A stretch of 64,000 bases of DNA from Rhodovulum sp. ES.010 (GCF_900142935.1 NZ_FSRS01000001.1:3326501-3390500), one strand, 5' to 3'. Shown: positions 8,571 through 17,750, numbered from the stretch's first letter. Notes: a model not told the origin generated them from the letters alone. Numbers and translations are program-made.

Positions 8571-8641
8571 TGTCCGTCCCCTCCTTGGGTCGGACTCTAA
8601 TCGCAGGTGGAGGAAAAATCCCGTGGCAGGTCACCAGCCCC

Positions 8642-8786
8642 CGACAGGCTACTCCACCCCCATGCGGGCTGGGTTTCCGAAAGCGAGCGTGGGCCAGACG
8701 GTCGGCCTGTTGGGCGGGTCGTTCGACCCCGCCCATGAGGGGCATGCGCATATCACGCGGGCGGCGCGCGACCGCTTCGGGCTGGA
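8642..8786 (+). repeat. direct repeat of the nadD start region, copy 1
   Basis: This 145-bp segment matches 9762-9906 at a constant offset of 1120 bases with no gaps; I count about 17 mismatches (~88% identity by eye). The match includes 20 bases upstream of the ATG (CGACAGGCTA) and the first ~41 codons of nadD. Confidence 0.85.
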
Positions 8787-8796
8787 CCGGGCGTGA
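8662..8796 (+). pseudogene. truncated second copy of nadD (first ~44 codons)
   Basis: It encodes [19 protein letters not shown] and then [16 protein letters not shown], nearly identical to the true NadD N-terminus including the nucleotide-binding GGSFDPxHxGH motif, then diverges and stops after 44 codons. The catalytic remainder is absent, so it cannot make an active adenylyltransferase. It lies 28 bases after the IS3 element and 55 bases before the methyltransferase gene. It is probably a leftover of a recombination event that brought in the segment between the two copies. Confidence 0.8.
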
Positions 8797-8851
8797 GGCG
8801 GGCCTGTATGGTCGCCACAGGTGATTTCACGCAGGCGAGGGTATTTCGAAT

Positions 8852-9673
8852 ATGTTGGGATTGGGTCTGAAGGGGCGCGTCCGCCGGGCGATGCGGCGGT
8901 CGGAGCAGCGCCTGCAGCATCTGGCGCGGCCGCGGCTGGTCTTGCGGCGGGGGCGCGAAAGGGTGGATGTCGTGTTCTCGGAACCCCAGCTCATGCCGAT
9001 GGGCGACCGGATCGTGCTGTACGGGCTGATCCGCGGCCTGCAGCCGAAATCCTACCTGGAGATCGGCATCCGGTTCGGCGGGGCGGCGCGCATCGTGGCC
9101 AGCGCGATGGAGGCCAACGGCTTCGGCAAGGCGGTCGGGCTGGACCCGGACCTGAGCGAGTTCCGCCCCGGCCCGAAGGAGCTTTACGGCCGCTACTCGA
9201 CGGTCCGCGGCTACTCCCCCGAGGATATCGGCAAGGCGGTCGCCCTGCTGGACGAGCCGGTCGATTTCGCCTTCATCGACGCGGTGCACACCTACAGCGC
9301 CGCGAAGCAGGACCTGGCCGGCGTGCTGCCCTACCTGGCGGACTCCGCCCATATCCTGTTCCATGACGCGTTCCACCAGGGGGTCAACCAGGTGGTCGAG
9401 GAATTCCTGGCCGAGAACGAGGGGTTCCACGATCACGGGATCGTCTCGCGCAACCCCAATGTCGGCCTGCCGGTGAGCTATGACGGGATGCGCCTGATCC
9501 GCAAGGGGCCGGTCGATTTCCGGGCCGCGCTGTCGGAGGCCCATGCCCGGGCGGGCCAGCCGGAGCCGACATTCGACCCCGCCACCTGGGATTACGACTC
9601 CTACGCCAACCGGGTCGGAAACCCGCTCGGCCGGCCGGGGCAGCAGGGTGCCGGCGCCGGGCCCGGCAGCTAG
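8852..9673 (+). CDS. class I SAM-dependent methyltransferase
   Basis: Protein of 273 residues with a Rossmann methyltransferase core of the Methyltransf_24 type: motif I YLEIGIRFGGAARIVASAM (near residues 69-87), an acidic motif II VGLDPDL, and DFAFIDAVHTYSAAKQDL followed by HILFHDAFHQG. These resemble small-molecule and sugar methyltransferases associated with glycan synthesis. The substrate is not deducible. It stands alone between the nadD fragment and intact nadD, inside a repeat-bounded segment, which suggests it was inserted there. The C-terminal tail is Gly/Pro-rich and probably disordered. Confidence 0.75.
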   Translation: MLGLGLKGRVRRAMRRSEQRLQHLARPRLVLRRGRERVDVVFSEPQLMPMGDRIVLYGLIRGLQPKSYLEIGIRFGGAARIVASAMEANGFGKAVGLDPDLSEFRPGPKELYGRYSTVRGYSPEDIGKAVALLDEPVDFAFIDAVHTYSAAKQDLAGVLPYLADSAHILFHDAFHQGVNQVVEEFLAENEGFHDHGIVSRNPNVGLPVSYDGMRLIRKGPVDFRAALSEAHARAGQPEPTFDPATWDYDSYANRVGNPLGRPGQQGAGAGPGS

Positions 9674-9761
9674 CGCGCCGGCCGTCGGCGGGCCTCTCGG
9701 GGGCGGCGGCCCGGCCCGGCCCGCCGGGCGATTGCCGCTTCGGGACTTCCCCCCCGCCCCG

Positions 9762-9906
9762 CGACAGGCTATGCGCGTGCCATGCGGGCGGGGTTTCCGA
9801 AAGCGAGCGTGGGCCAGAGGATCGGCCTGTTGGGCGGGTCCTTCGACCCCGCGCATGAGGGGCATGCGCATATCACGCGGGCGGCGCTGAAGCGGTTCGG
9901 GCTGGA
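9762..9906 (+). repeat. direct repeat of the nadD start region, copy 2
   Basis: This is the copy belonging to the intact nadD gene and the partner of 8642-8786. The two copies bracket the methyltransferase gene in direct orientation. Confidence 0.85.
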
Positions 9907-10381
9907 TGGCGTGTGGTGGCTGGTCTCGCCCGGCAACCCCCTGAAACCCGACGGCCCCGCGCCGATGGAGCGGCGGATCGCCGCCGCCGAGCGGGTGATT
10001 CACCATCCGCGCGTCGCCGTCACCGATATCGAGGCGCGGATCGGCACGCGTTACACGGCGCAGACGCTGGGCAAGCTGATGGCGCTTTACCCGGGCGTGC
10101 ATTTCGTCTGGCTGATGGGGGCGGACAACCTGACGACGTTCCACCGCTGGGACAACTGGGAATGGATCCTCGACCATGTTCCCGTGGGCGTGCTGGCCCG
10201 GCCCGGCCAGGGCGTCGCGGCGCGGCAGTCGAAGGCGGCCATCGCCTATCGCGACCACCGGCTGCCGCAGGCCCGCGCCCGCGCGCTGGCCACCCATGCG
10301 CCCCCCGCCTGGTGCTACCTGAGCGTGCCGATGGTCGATATCTCGTCGTCCGAGATCCGCGCGCGGGGGGAGTGGCGCTAG
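9782..10381 (+). CDS. nadD: nicotinate-nucleotide adenylyltransferase
   Basis: Transfers AMP from ATP to nicotinate mononucleotide in NAD synthesis. It has 199 residues with the nucleotidyltransferase signature [18 protein letters not shown] near residues 14-31, then [11 protein letters not shown], the [11 protein letters not shown] motif near residue 115, and the ISSSEIR motif at the C-terminus (residues ~187-193). Complete and of normal length. Its 5' end is duplicated upstream at 8662. dacB follows 51 bases later on the same strand. Confidence 0.95.
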   Translation: MRAGFPKASVGQRIGLLGGSFDPAHEGHAHITRAALKRFGLDGVWWLVSPGNPLKPDGPAPMERRIAAAERVIHHPRVAVTDIEARIGTRYTAQTLGKLMALYPGVHFVWLMGADNLTTFHRWDNWEWILDHVPVGVLARPGQGVAARQSKAAIAYRDHRLPQARARALATHAPPAWCYLSVPMVDISSSEIRARGEWR

Positions 10382-10432
10382 GCGGGCGTTCCACACTTGC
10401 CCGCACGGGGGCATTTTGGTTCACTCCCGGTC

Positions 10433-11923
10433 ATGGGAAAGCCCGCCTCGATCCTGACCCGGCGTTTCGTCCTGGGCGGCCTTCTGGCCGGCGCCGGGGC
10501 GCCGGGCCTTGCCGAGCCGCTGACGCGCAGCCTGCGCCCCGTGGCGCGCCCCGAGGCGGGGCGGCGTGTGGCCGAGGCCGAGATGCTGGTCGCCCGCGCC
10601 GGGCTGAGCGGCAAGATCGGCTACGCGGTGGCCGATGCGGCGACCGGCGAGGTGCTGGAGGTGAGGAACCCGCTCTTGGGCCTGCCGCCGGCCTCGGTCA
10701 CCAAGGCGGTGACGGCCCTTTACGCGCTGGAGACGCTGGGGCCGGAGCATCGCTTCGTCACCCGGCTGCTGGCGACGGGGCCGGTGCGGGACGGGCGGCT
10801 GGACGGCGACCTGGTGCTGACGGGCAGCGGCGACCCGGTGCTGGACACCGACATGCTGGGCGCGCTGGTGGACCGGCTCGCCGAGGCCGGCGTGCGCGAG
10901 GTGACGGGGCGGTTCCTGTATCACGCCGGCGCGTTGCCGCGGCTGGCGGCGATCGATCCGCGCCAGCCCCCCCATGTCGGCTACAACCCGGCGATCTCGG
11001 GGCTGAACCTGAATTTCAACCGCGTGCATTTCGAGTGGAAGCGCGCGGGCGGCGGCTATGACGTGACGATGGATGCGCGCGCCCGGCTTTACGCGCCCAC
11101 GGTCAGCGTGGCGCGAATGCAGGTCGTCGACCGCAAGGGGCCGGTCTACACCTATTCCTCGAAGGGCGGCGTGGACGAGTGGACGGTGGCCCAGGGGGCG
11201 CTGGGCAAGGGGGGCGCGCGCTGGCTGCCGGTCAGGCGGCCCGCGCTCTACTGTGCCGAGGTGTTCGAGACGCTGGCGTCCGCGGCCGGGATCGCGCTGC
11301 CGGGGGCGGAGGAGGTGGCGGCGATCCCCGGCGGCACCGCGCTGGCCGAGCATCGAAGCGCGCCCCTGCGCGACATCCTGCGCGGCATGCTGAAATACTC
11401 CACCAACATGACGGCCGAGGCGGTGGGGCTGGCCTCGACCATCGCGCGCGGCGGGCAGCCGGCGACGCTGGCGGAGTCGGCCGAGGCGATGTCGGGCTGG
11501 GTGGCCGGGCGGATGGGCGCGCGCAAGGCGCGTTTCGTCGACCATTCGGGGCTGGGCGACGCCTCGGAACTGTCGGCGATCGAGATGGTGCGGATGCTGG
11601 TCGCGGTGGCGCCCGAGGGCACCTTGCGCGGGTTGATGAAGCAGGTGCACCTGCGCGACGGGCGCGGGCGGCCGCTTTACGACCACCCGGTGGAGATCCG
11701 GGCCAAGACCGGAACGCTGAACTTCGTCTCGGCGCTGGCGGGCTATGTCACGCCGCCCGCGGGCCGCGAGCTGGCCTTCGCGATCTTCACCGCGGACATG
11801 GAGCGCCGGGCAAGTCTGAGCCCGCAGGAACTGGAACGCCCCGCGGGCGGGCGCAGCTGGATCACCCGGTCGCGGCGGCTGCAGATGGGTTTGCTGGAGC
11901 GCTGGATCGGGCTTTATGCGTGA
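10433..11923 (+). CDS. dacB: D-alanyl-D-alanine carboxypeptidase/endopeptidase (PBP4 family)
   Basis: Class C penicillin-binding protein, 496 residues, acting on peptidoglycan cross-links in the periplasm. A Tat-like signal (LTRRFVLGGLLAGAGAPG) is at the N-terminus. The active-site motifs are complete: SxxK as PASVTK near residue 85, SxN as YSTNMTAE near residue 325, and KTG as AKTGTLNF near residue 425. The long insert between SxxK and SxN is typical of PBP4. I chose the ATG at 10433 over an upstream in-frame GTG at 10397 because the signal sequence follows it. Confidence 0.93.
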   Translation: MGKPASILTRRFVLGGLLAGAGAPGLAEPLTRSLRPVARPEAGRRVAEAEMLVARAGLSGKIGYAVADAATGEVLEVRNPLLGLPPASVTKAVTALYALETLGPEHRFVTRLLATGPVRDGRLDGDLVLTGSGDPVLDTDMLGALVDRLAEAGVREVTGRFLYHAGALPRLAAIDPRQPPHVGYNPAISGLNLNFNRVHFEWKRAGGGYDVTMDARARLYAPTVSVARMQVVDRKGPVYTYSSKGGVDEWTVAQGALGKGGARWLPVRRPALYCAEVFETLASAAGIALPGAEEVAAIPGGTALAEHRSAPLRDILRGMLKYSTNMTAEAVGLASTIARGGQPATLAESAEAMSGWVAGRMGARKARFVDHSGLGDASELSAIEMVRMLVAVAPEGTLRGLMKQVHLRDGRGRPLYDHPVEIRAKTGTLNFVSALAGYVTPPAGRELAFAIFTADMERRASLSPQELERPAGGRSWITRSRRLQMGLLERWIGLYA

Positions 11924-12016
11924 GGGGTGGCGGAATGTCGGCTGAGCGGACGAAGCGGGCATTGACGTGCGCCAATTGAATGGCCGCTCTTTCATGTGCT
12001 ACGAAACAGTCCGTCC

Positions 12017-12583
12017 TCAAAACCGACGTCGGAACCAAGGTAGCTTTTTGTCGCGGAATTCGTTTGGAAACTGGTCCCGTTTCCCTTCCAAAACCGACCA
12101 GATATGATCTGGGACAGAGAACGGAAATTCAAAGAGCCCGTAAGAATGACCATTCTGCGCGTCGGTCTGAATGAAGCCGCGCTTGTAAAGCGAAGACGCA
12201 TGGCCACCGTCCATTTCCGCTGTAAAGCTCTTCTGACTATGCGTAAGCAGATAGCCGAAAATTGCCCGTTCGTTTTCTGTCATATAGGGAATGTGCTCCA
12301 CAAATTTGCGTTGGTGTTCCTCTATTCTTCGCTTTCGCTCTATTGCTTCACGACGGTTGCTCATCGCAGCTGCCGCCCATTTTGTGACCTGTTCAACTAA
12401 CGAAGCAAGTCCAAGTCCGGCTGTAGTCAGAATTGCTAAAGGCAGGCCGTAGACAACAATGGGAGATTCCGAAGGAGGGAGGATTTCAGCCCTTAGTAAG
12501 AGCCAAAACACGCTCAACGCAAGACTGAGTCCAAGTAGTTGCCAAGCACTTGCCTTAAGGATCGCCAACCAACCTGAGTCCAA
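12017..12583 (-). CDS. superinfection exclusion B (SieB)-like membrane protein
   Basis: Protein of 188 residues with two hydrophobic segments near the N-terminus (AWQLLGLSLALSVFWLLL at ~13-30, VVYGLPLAILTTAGLGLASLV at ~43-63), then a charged helix (RREAIERKRRIEEHQRKFVEHIPYMTENERAIFGYLL) and a small winged-helix-like cytoplasmic domain. This layout matches the SieB family (Pfam SieB), first known from phage P22/lambda exclusion of superinfecting phages. The gene is alone in AT-rich DNA (about 11980-12740) between core genes, which points to transfer. A function in phage exclusion is inference from the family. Confidence 0.65.
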   Translation of the reverse strand: MDSGWLAILKASAWQLLGLSLALSVFWLLLRAEILPPSESPIVVYGLPLAILTTAGLGLASLVEQVTKWAAAAMSNRREAIERKRRIEEHQRKFVEHIPYMTENERAIFGYLLTHSQKSFTAEMDGGHASSLYKRGFIQTDAQNGHSYGLFEFPFSVPDHIWSVLEGKRDQFPNEFRDKKLPWFRRRF

Positions 12584-12757
12584 ATCATTTCCTCCTGACG
12601 CTTGAGTGCTTTGACAGTGGCTCTGCCTTGTTGTCTACCATGAACAACAAAGTAGGCGAATTCGATTTCCATCGTTCGCATTGCTGCCGTTGGCTCAGTG
12701 CGCAGCATCCGACACTTCGGGCTCAATCCGCCTTTCCGGGCCGACGCGAGCCGCCCG

Positions 12758-13120
12758 CTAAACCCCCTCCGGCCGCACGACCAGCGCCCCCGCCACCCAG
12801 TCGGCCTGGTTGTGGAAGGCGCGGATGGTTTCCATTTCGTCGGGGGTGCAGCCGAGCAAGAGCTTCAATTCGCCGTCGCGCTTGGTCAGGTCGAGCGACG
12901 CGATCACCCCGGTCACGCGCGCCCGGTCGCCCGAGCCGCACCAGACGTCCACGCCGTCGCCGTCGATCGCCCGCGTGCCGTCGAGATAGCCGTAATCCAG
13001 CGGATAGGCGATCTGCGGAAAGCGGGGATGGGCGGAGCCCTTGGGCCGGTCGATCACCAGCCGCGCCCCGGCGACGAAGCCGTCCGCGAAGGGCCAGAAC
13101 CGCGCGTCGGGGCCGGTCAC
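12758..13120 (-). CDS. inorganic pyrophosphatase-like protein
   Basis: Short protein of 120 residues with class I pyrophosphatase features: LVIDRPKGSAHPRFP, the YPLDYGYLDGT segment and DGDGVDVWCGS, corresponding to the YGY and Asp-rich metal-binding region of Ppa, then a C-terminal TKRDGELKLLLGCT. It is shorter than canonical Ppa (~175 residues). Translation starts at a GTG (13120) that overlaps the stop of the TerB gene in a GTGA, so it is coupled to that gene. The substrate, pyrophosphate or another phosphoanhydride, is uncertain. Confidence 0.7.
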   Translation of the reverse strand: MTGPDARFWPFADGFVAGARLVIDRPKGSAHPRFPQIAYPLDYGYLDGTRAIDGDGVDVWCGSGDRARVTGVIASLDLTKRDGELKLLLGCTPDEMETIRAFHNQADWVAGALVVRPEGV

Positions 13121-13536
13121 AGGGTCATGTGGCGGGCCCGCGCCGCGCGCTCGATGGCCGCGCCGGCCAGCCGGTCGATGTTCAGCTCGTAGCGGATTTC
13201 CTCGAGCAGGCGCAGCTCCGGCTCCTTCAGCAGCCCGTCGGCCGCGGCCACGTCGCAGGCCAGCACGTAGGCGGTTTCGAACAGCTTTTCCGGCAGCGCC
13301 TCGCGCACCAGCCCGAACAGCGCGTCCAGCCCCTCGTATTCCTCGAACAGGTCGAGCACGGTGCGCGCGACGACGGAAATGCGGTCCGCGTCGTAGTCGG
13401 CGAAGACCGGCAGGTGGTTCACCATGCGCTCGATCGTCACGAGTTCCGAGGTGCGGATATTCTCGTCCGAGGCGGAGACCGCGACCATGATCGCGACGAG
13501 CGCGTCCTGGGCGGTCAGGGGCATGTCCGGGCGCAT
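13117..13536 (-). CDS. TerB-family protein
   Basis: Protein of 139 residues, mainly helical, resembling the TerB/TerB-like family (AQDALVAIMVAVSASDENIRTSELVTIERMV, then ACDVAAADGLLKEPELRLLEEI). The repeated acidic (S/A)Dxx(I/L)xxxE pattern is the metal-binding hallmark. The family is linked to tellurite resistance and stress responses, but single TerB domains have no firm function. The ATG at 13536 has a strong AAGGAG ribosome site. It forms a two-gene unit with the pyrophosphatase-like gene and is divergent from lysS. Confidence 0.75.
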   Translation of the reverse strand: MRPDMPLTAQDALVAIMVAVSASDENIRTSELVTIERMVNHLPVFADYDADRISVVARTVLDLFEEYEGLDALFGLVREALPEKLFETAYVLACDVAAADGLLKEPELRLLEEIRYELNIDRLAGAAIERAARARHMTL

Positions 13537-13572
13537 GGGGCACTCCTTGGGGTGATGTCGCGGCGCACAATA

Positions 13573-13601
13573 TTGACGCGGGCAGGTGCGGGCAATAGGA
13601 C
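13573..13601 (+). promoter_or_regulatory. probable sigma-70 promoter of lysS
   Basis: TTGACG at 13573-13578 and TAGGAC at 13596-13601 are separated by 17 bases. This would start transcription near 13608, giving a ~47-base leader before the lysS ATG. Confidence 0.5.
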
Positions 13602-13654
13602 ACGGCCCACGCTTGCCGGGCATGGGGTCCGGCACGCCGAAGAGAGTGCAGACG

Positions 13655-15226
13655 ATGCCCGATCTCCGCGACGCCGCGATGACTTCCAAGGCCTGGCCCT
13701 TCGAGGAGGCGCGCAAGCTCGTCAAACGCTATGAAAAGGCGCCGCCCGAGAAGGGATACGTGCTGTTCGAGACCGGCTACGGCCCCAGCGGGCTGCCCCA
13801 TATCGGCACCTTCGGCGAGGTGTTGCGCACCACGATGATCCGCCGCGCCTTCGAGGCGATCAGCGACATTCCCACCCGGCTGATCTGCTTTTCCGACGAC
13901 ATGGACGGGATGCGCAAGGTGCCGGGCAACGTGCCGAACCAGGAGGTCCTGGCCGAGCATCTGCAGAAGCCGCTGACCGCGGTGCCCGACCCGTTCGGCA
14001 CCCATGAGAGTTTCGGCGCGCATAACAACGCGATGCTGCGGCGGTTCCTCGACACCTTCGGGTTCGAGTACGAGTTCTACTCGGCGACCGAGTTCTACCG
14101 CTCGGGGCAGTTCGACGAGGTGCTGTGCCGCGCCACCGAACGCTATGACGAGTTGATGGCGGTCATGCTGAAGAGCCTGCGCGAGGAACGCCAGCAGACC
14201 TATTCGGTGTTCCTGCCGCTGCACCCCGAGACCGGCCGCGTGCTCTATGTGCCGGTCAAGGAGGTGAACCCGCGCGACCACACCATCACCTTCGACGACG
14301 AGGACGGGCGCGAGTGGACGGTGCCGGTCGCGGGCGGCAACGTGAAGCTGCAGTGGAAGCCCGATTTCGGCGCCCGCTGGGCCGCGCTGGGCGTCGATTT
14401 CGAGATGTACGGCAAGGACCATTCCACCAACACGCCGATCTACGACCGGATCTGCGAGATCCTGGGCGGGAAGAAGCCCGAGCATTTCACCTACGAACTC
14501 TTCCTCGACGAGAACGGCGAGAAGATCTCCAAGTCCAAGGGCAACGGGCTGAGCATCGACGAGTGGCTGACCTATGCCGCGACCGAGAGCCTGTCCTACT
14601 TCATGTACCAGAAGCCCAAGACCGCCAAGCGGCTGTGGTGGGACGTGATCCCCAAGGCGGTGGACGAGTATCACCAGCAGCTGAGGGCGTTCCCCGGCCA
14701 GGACATCAAGGCGCAACTGGCGAACCCGGTCTGGCACATCCACCGGGGCGACCCGCCCGAGAGCCGCATGGTGGTGCCGTTTGCGATGCTTCTGAACCTC
14801 GCCTCGGTGGCGGGCGCCGAGGACAAGGACGGGCTCTGGGGCTTCATCAGGCGCTACGCGCCCGAGGCGTCGCCCGAAACGCACCCGGATCTCGACCAGG
14901 CGGCCGAGTTCGCGGTGCGCTATTTCCGCGATTTCGTGGCGCCGACGCGGGAATTCCGGGCGCCGGACGCCAAGGAACGCGCGGCGATGGAGGATCTGGT
15001 CGCGCGGCTGAAGGCCTGGGAGGGCGGCCAGGACGCCGAGGAGTTGCAGACGCTGGTCTTCGCCGTGGGCAAGGACCACGGGTTCGAGCCGCTCCGCGAC
15101 TGGTTCAAGGCGCTTTACGAGGTGATCCTCGGCGCGAGCCAGGGGCCGCGCTTCGGCGGGTTCGTCGCGCTATACGGCGTGGACGAGACCGTGAAGCTGA
15201 TCGAGGACGCGCTGGCGCGCGGGTGA
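13655..15226 (+). CDS. lysS: lysyl-tRNA synthetase, class I
   Basis: Charges tRNA-Lys with lysine. It has 523 residues of the class I (archaeal-type) LysRS, which replaces the usual class II enzyme in most alphaproteobacteria. The HIGH-like motif is PSGLPHIGT near residue 47 and the KMSKS-like motif is KISKSKGN near residue 290. The start at 13655 ([19 protein letters not shown]) fits the family; the longer open frame upstream has no support. A good promoter lies just upstream and a hairpin-bearing intergenic repeat follows the stop. Confidence 0.96.
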   Translation: MPDLRDAAMTSKAWPFEEARKLVKRYEKAPPEKGYVLFETGYGPSGLPHIGTFGEVLRTTMIRRAFEAISDIPTRLICFSDDMDGMRKVPGNVPNQEVLAEHLQKPLTAVPDPFGTHESFGAHNNAMLRRFLDTFGFEYEFYSATEFYRSGQFDEVLCRATERYDELMAVMLKSLREERQQTYSVFLPLHPETGRVLYVPVKEVNPRDHTITFDDEDGREWTVPVAGGNVKLQWKPDFGARWAALGVDFEMYGKDHSTNTPIYDRICEILGGKKPEHFTYELFLDENGEKISKSKGNGLSIDEWLTYAATESLSYFMYQKPKTAKRLWWDVIPKAVDEYHQQLRAFPGQDIKAQLANPVWHIHRGDPPESRMVVPFAMLLNLASVAGAEDKDGLWGFIRRYAPEASPETHPDLDQAAEFAVRYFRDFVAPTREFRAPDAKERAAMEDLVARLKAWEGGQDAEELQTLVFAVGKDHGFEPLRDWFKALYEVILGASQGPRFGGFVALYGVDETVKLIEDALARG

Positions 15227-15230
15227 CGGG

Positions 15231-15288
15231 CGGGGGCGCCGCCCCCCGTCCTGCGGACTCCCCCCGGGATATTTCCGGCCAGAAGAAG
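15231..15288 (+). repeat. intergenic hairpin repeat (Rhodobacterales type), copy A
   Basis: A GGGGGC / GCCCCC hairpin is followed by GTCCTGCGGACTCCCCCCGG, then GATATTTCCGG and CCAGAAGAAG. The 3' part is nearly identical to the copy at 25752-25810. It starts 5 bases after the lysS stop codon, so it may act as its terminator. Confidence 0.8.
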
Positions 15289-15518
15289 GCCGGGGCGGCC
15301 GGGTGGGGGCGGCGTGGCATCTTGGCGCTGGACAGAGGGGGCCATCGCGGCTATGCCGCCGCCCATGACGCCCGGTTTCGATCAGCCCATCCGCCGACGC
15401 CGCCGCCGGTCCTGAGGACCGGCCGCCCGCGCGTGCGCCGACGCGTCCCCCTTTCCATTCGTTGACTTGACCCGCAGCCTGGGGCACCTCTCGGGCTTCC
15501 GACCGAAGGATTTTCACG

Positions 15519-16709
15519 ATGATCCCCTCCGTCCTGCCGACCTACAACCGGGCGACCCTCAGCTTCGAGCGGGGCGAAGGCACCTGGCTGATCGCCACCG
15601 ACGGCACGCGATACCTGGATTTCGGGGCGGGGATCGCGGTGAACGCGCTGGGCCATGCGCATCCGGCGCTGGTGGACGCGCTGACGCGCCAGGCCGGACG
15701 GCTGTGGCACCTGTCGAACCTCTACGAGATCCCCGAGCAGGTGGCGTTGGCCGATGCGCTGGTGGACAAGACCTTCGCCGACACGGTGTTCTTCACCAAT
15801 TCCGGGACCGAGGCCTGCGAACTGGCGGTCAAGATGGCGCGGAAATACTGGCACGACAAGGGCGCGCCCGAGCGCGTCAAGATCGTCACCTTCGAGGGCA
15901 GTTTCCACGGCCGGTCCTCCGCGGCGATCGCCGCGGCGGGGTCGGAGAAGATGACCAGGGGGTTCGGCCCGCTGTTGCCGGGCTTCGTGCAGTTGCCGTT
16001 TCCGACCCATGGCGCGGCGCTGGAGGCGGCCATCGACGAGAGCGTGGCCGCGGTGCTGGTCGAGCCGGTGCAGGGCGAGGGCGGCATCCGGCCGCTGCCG
16101 GATGTCTGCCTGAAGGGGGTGCGCGCGCTTTGCGACGCGACCGGGGCGCTCCTGATCTATGACGAGGTGCAGTGCGGCATGGGGCGCACGGGGCGGCTTT
16201 TCGCCCATGAATGGGCCGGCGCCGCGCCCGACATCATGATGATCGCCAAGGGAATCGGCGGGGGCTTTCCTCTGGGCGCGGTGCTGGCCACCGAGGCGGC
16301 GGGCGCCTCTATGACCGCGGGCACCCATGGGTCCACCTATGGCGGCAACCCGCTGGCCTGTGCGGTCGGCAAGGCGGTGCTGGATATCGTGTCGGACCCG
16401 GCCTTCCTCGACGACGTCGCGCGCCGGGCGGGGCTGTTGCGCCAGCGGCTGGAGGGGCTGGTGGCGAGCCACCCCGACATGTTCGAGGAGGTGCGCGGGG
16501 CGGGGCTGATGCTGGGGCTGAAATGCCGGGTGCCGAACGCGGATCTGGTGGCGGCGGGCCATGCCGAGCACCTGCTGACGGTGCCGGCGGCCGACAACGT
16601 GGTGCGGCTGTTGCCGCCGCTCAACGTGAGCGAGGACGAGATCGCCGCGGCCTGCGCGCGGCTGGAGGCGGCCGCGGCGCGGCTGGCGGGCAAGGAGGTT
16701 CAGGCATGA
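15519..16709 (+). CDS. argD: acetylornithine/succinyldiaminopimelate aminotransferase
   Basis: PLP enzyme of arginine biosynthesis converting N-acetylglutamate semialdehyde to N-acetylornithine; it can also serve lysine synthesis. It has 396 residues with the class III aminotransferase features: [14 protein letters not shown] near residue 95, FHGRSSAA, the Asp of [14 protein letters not shown], and the PLP-lysine in [13 protein letters not shown] near residue 245. It overlaps argF by 4 bases (ATGA), so the two form an arginine operon. Confidence 0.93.
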   Translation: MIPSVLPTYNRATLSFERGEGTWLIATDGTRYLDFGAGIAVNALGHAHPALVDALTRQAGRLWHLSNLYEIPEQVALADALVDKTFADTVFFTNSGTEACELAVKMARKYWHDKGAPERVKIVTFEGSFHGRSSAAIAAAGSEKMTRGFGPLLPGFVQLPFPTHGAALEAAIDESVAAVLVEPVQGEGGIRPLPDVCLKGVRALCDATGALLIYDEVQCGMGRTGRLFAHEWAGAAPDIMMIAKGIGGGFPLGAVLATEAAGASMTAGTHGSTYGGNPLACAVGKAVLDIVSDPAFLDDVARRAGLLRQRLEGLVASHPDMFEEVRGAGLMLGLKCRVPNADLVAAGHAEHLLTVPAADNVVRLLPPLNVSEDEIAAACARLEAAAARLAGKEVQA

Positions 16710-17632
16710 CCCATTTTCTCGACATCCACCGGACCGAGGCGGCGGCGCTCCGGGCGATCATCGACCAGGCCCGCGCGATGAAGGCGGCGCGGAACGGCCG
16801 GCCCAAGGGGGCGCCCGACGACGTGCGGCCCCTGGAGGGGCGGATGGTGGCGCTGATCTTCGAGAAGCCCTCCACGCGGACGCGGATCAGCTTTGACGTG
16901 GGCGTGCGGCAGATGGGCGGCGAGACGATGGTTCTGTCGGGCGCGGACATGCAGCTTGGCCATGGCGAGACCATCGCGGATACCGCCCGGGTGCTGTCGC
17001 GCTATGTCGATCTGATCATGATCCGCACCTTCGAGGAGGCGACGCTGCTGGAAATGGCGGAATATGCGGACGTGCCGGTGATCAACGGGCTGACCAACCG
17101 CACCCATCCCTGCCAGATCATGGCCGACGTGATGACCTATGAGGAGCACCGGGGACCGATCGCGGGGCGCAAGGTGGTCTGGTCGGGCGACGGCAACAAT
17201 GTGTGCGCCTCCTTGATCCATGCGGCGGGGCAGTTCGGCTTCGACTTCACCTTCACCGGGCCGCCGACGCTGGACCCGGAGCCCGCCTTCGTCGCGGAGG
17301 CGCGGGACAAGGGCGTGCGGGTCGAGATCGAGCGCGATCCGATGCGCGCGGTGGAGGGGGCCGATCTGGTGGTGACCGACACATGGGTCAGCATGCACGA
17401 CCCGCAATCGGCGCGCGAGCGGCGGCACAACCAGCTGCGCCCCTACCAGGTGAACGACCGCCTGATGGCGGCGGCGAAGCCCGACGCGCTCTTCATGCAC
17501 TGTCTGCCGGCGCATCGCGACGACGAGGCGACGGGCGCGGTGATGGACGGGCCGCATTCGGTGATCTTCGACGAGGCGGAGAACCGGCTGCACGCGCAGA
17601 AGGCGATCATGCGGTATTGCCTCGGGGTCTGA
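16706..17632 (+). CDS. argF: ornithine carbamoyltransferase
   Basis: Joins carbamoyl phosphate and ornithine to citrulline. It has 308 residues with the carbamoyl-phosphate motif STRTR in [13 protein letters not shown] near residue 50, the HPCQIMAD motif near residue 133, and the ornithine-binding HCLPAHR near residue 266. The ATG at 16706 lies inside the argD stop (ATGA) and follows AAGGAGG in the end of argD. Confidence 0.95.
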   Translation: MTHFLDIHRTEAAALRAIIDQARAMKAARNGRPKGAPDDVRPLEGRMVALIFEKPSTRTRISFDVGVRQMGGETMVLSGADMQLGHGETIADTARVLSRYVDLIMIRTFEEATLLEMAEYADVPVINGLTNRTHPCQIMADVMTYEEHRGPIAGRKVVWSGDGNNVCASLIHAAGQFGFDFTFTGPPTLDPEPAFVAEARDKGVRVEIERDPMRAVEGADLVVTDTWVSMHDPQSARERRHNQLRPYQVNDRLMAAAKPDALFMHCLPAHRDDEATGAVMDGPHSVIFDEAENRLHAQKAIMRYCLGV

Positions 17633-17648
17633 GGCGGGCGCTCCCGCC
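17633..17648 (+). terminator. possible transcription stop hairpin after argF
   Basis: GGCGGG CGCT CCCGCC forms a 6-bp GC stem with a 4-base loop immediately after the argF stop. There is no T run, so it may only protect the mRNA 3' end. Confidence 0.35.
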
Positions 17649-17718
17649 CCCGGCCGGCGCGGGGCTGACGCCGCGCTTGTCCGGGGTTGGGCGTGGCCGC
17701 GCGCTGATGCGCGCGGCG

Positions 17719-17750
17719 CCTCCGGCGGGGATATTTCCGGCCAGAAGAAG
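17719..17750 (+). repeat. intergenic hairpin repeat, copy B (partial)
   Basis: GCGGGGATATTTCCGG followed by CCAGAAGAAG matches the 3' half of copies A and C. The GTCCTGCGGACT segment is missing. It lies between argF and the IS630 element. Confidence 0.65.

Larger units (their letters stand above)
7363..8633 (-). mobile_element. IS3-family insertion sequence (IS407-like group), complete
   Basis: A 1271-bp element bounded by perfect 11-bp terminal inverted repeats, TGACCTGCCAC at 7363-7373 and GTGGCAGGTCA at 8623-8633. It carries overlapping orfA and orfB joined by a -1 frameshift signal. Ends and gene layout fit the IS407 group. The flanking bases do not match (CCCG on the left, CCAG on the right), so there is no target duplication. 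That suggests one flank was lost by an adjacent deletion or recombination between copies. Confidence 0.9.

Noticed and set aside
7359..8637. Target-site duplication around the IS3 element
   Set aside because: Flanking bases CCCG and CCAG do not match, and no 3- or 4-base repeat directly abuts both ends.
12514..12726. 70-codon minus-strand frame upstream of the SieB-like gene
   Set aside because: No recognisable motif and it overlaps the SieB start region; may be remnant DNA but cannot be supported as a gene.
12758..15079. 773-codon minus-strand open frame covering lysS
   Set aside because: Only its last 120 codons look like protein (pyrophosphatase-like); the rest is antisense to lysS and low-complexity, a GC-rich shadow.
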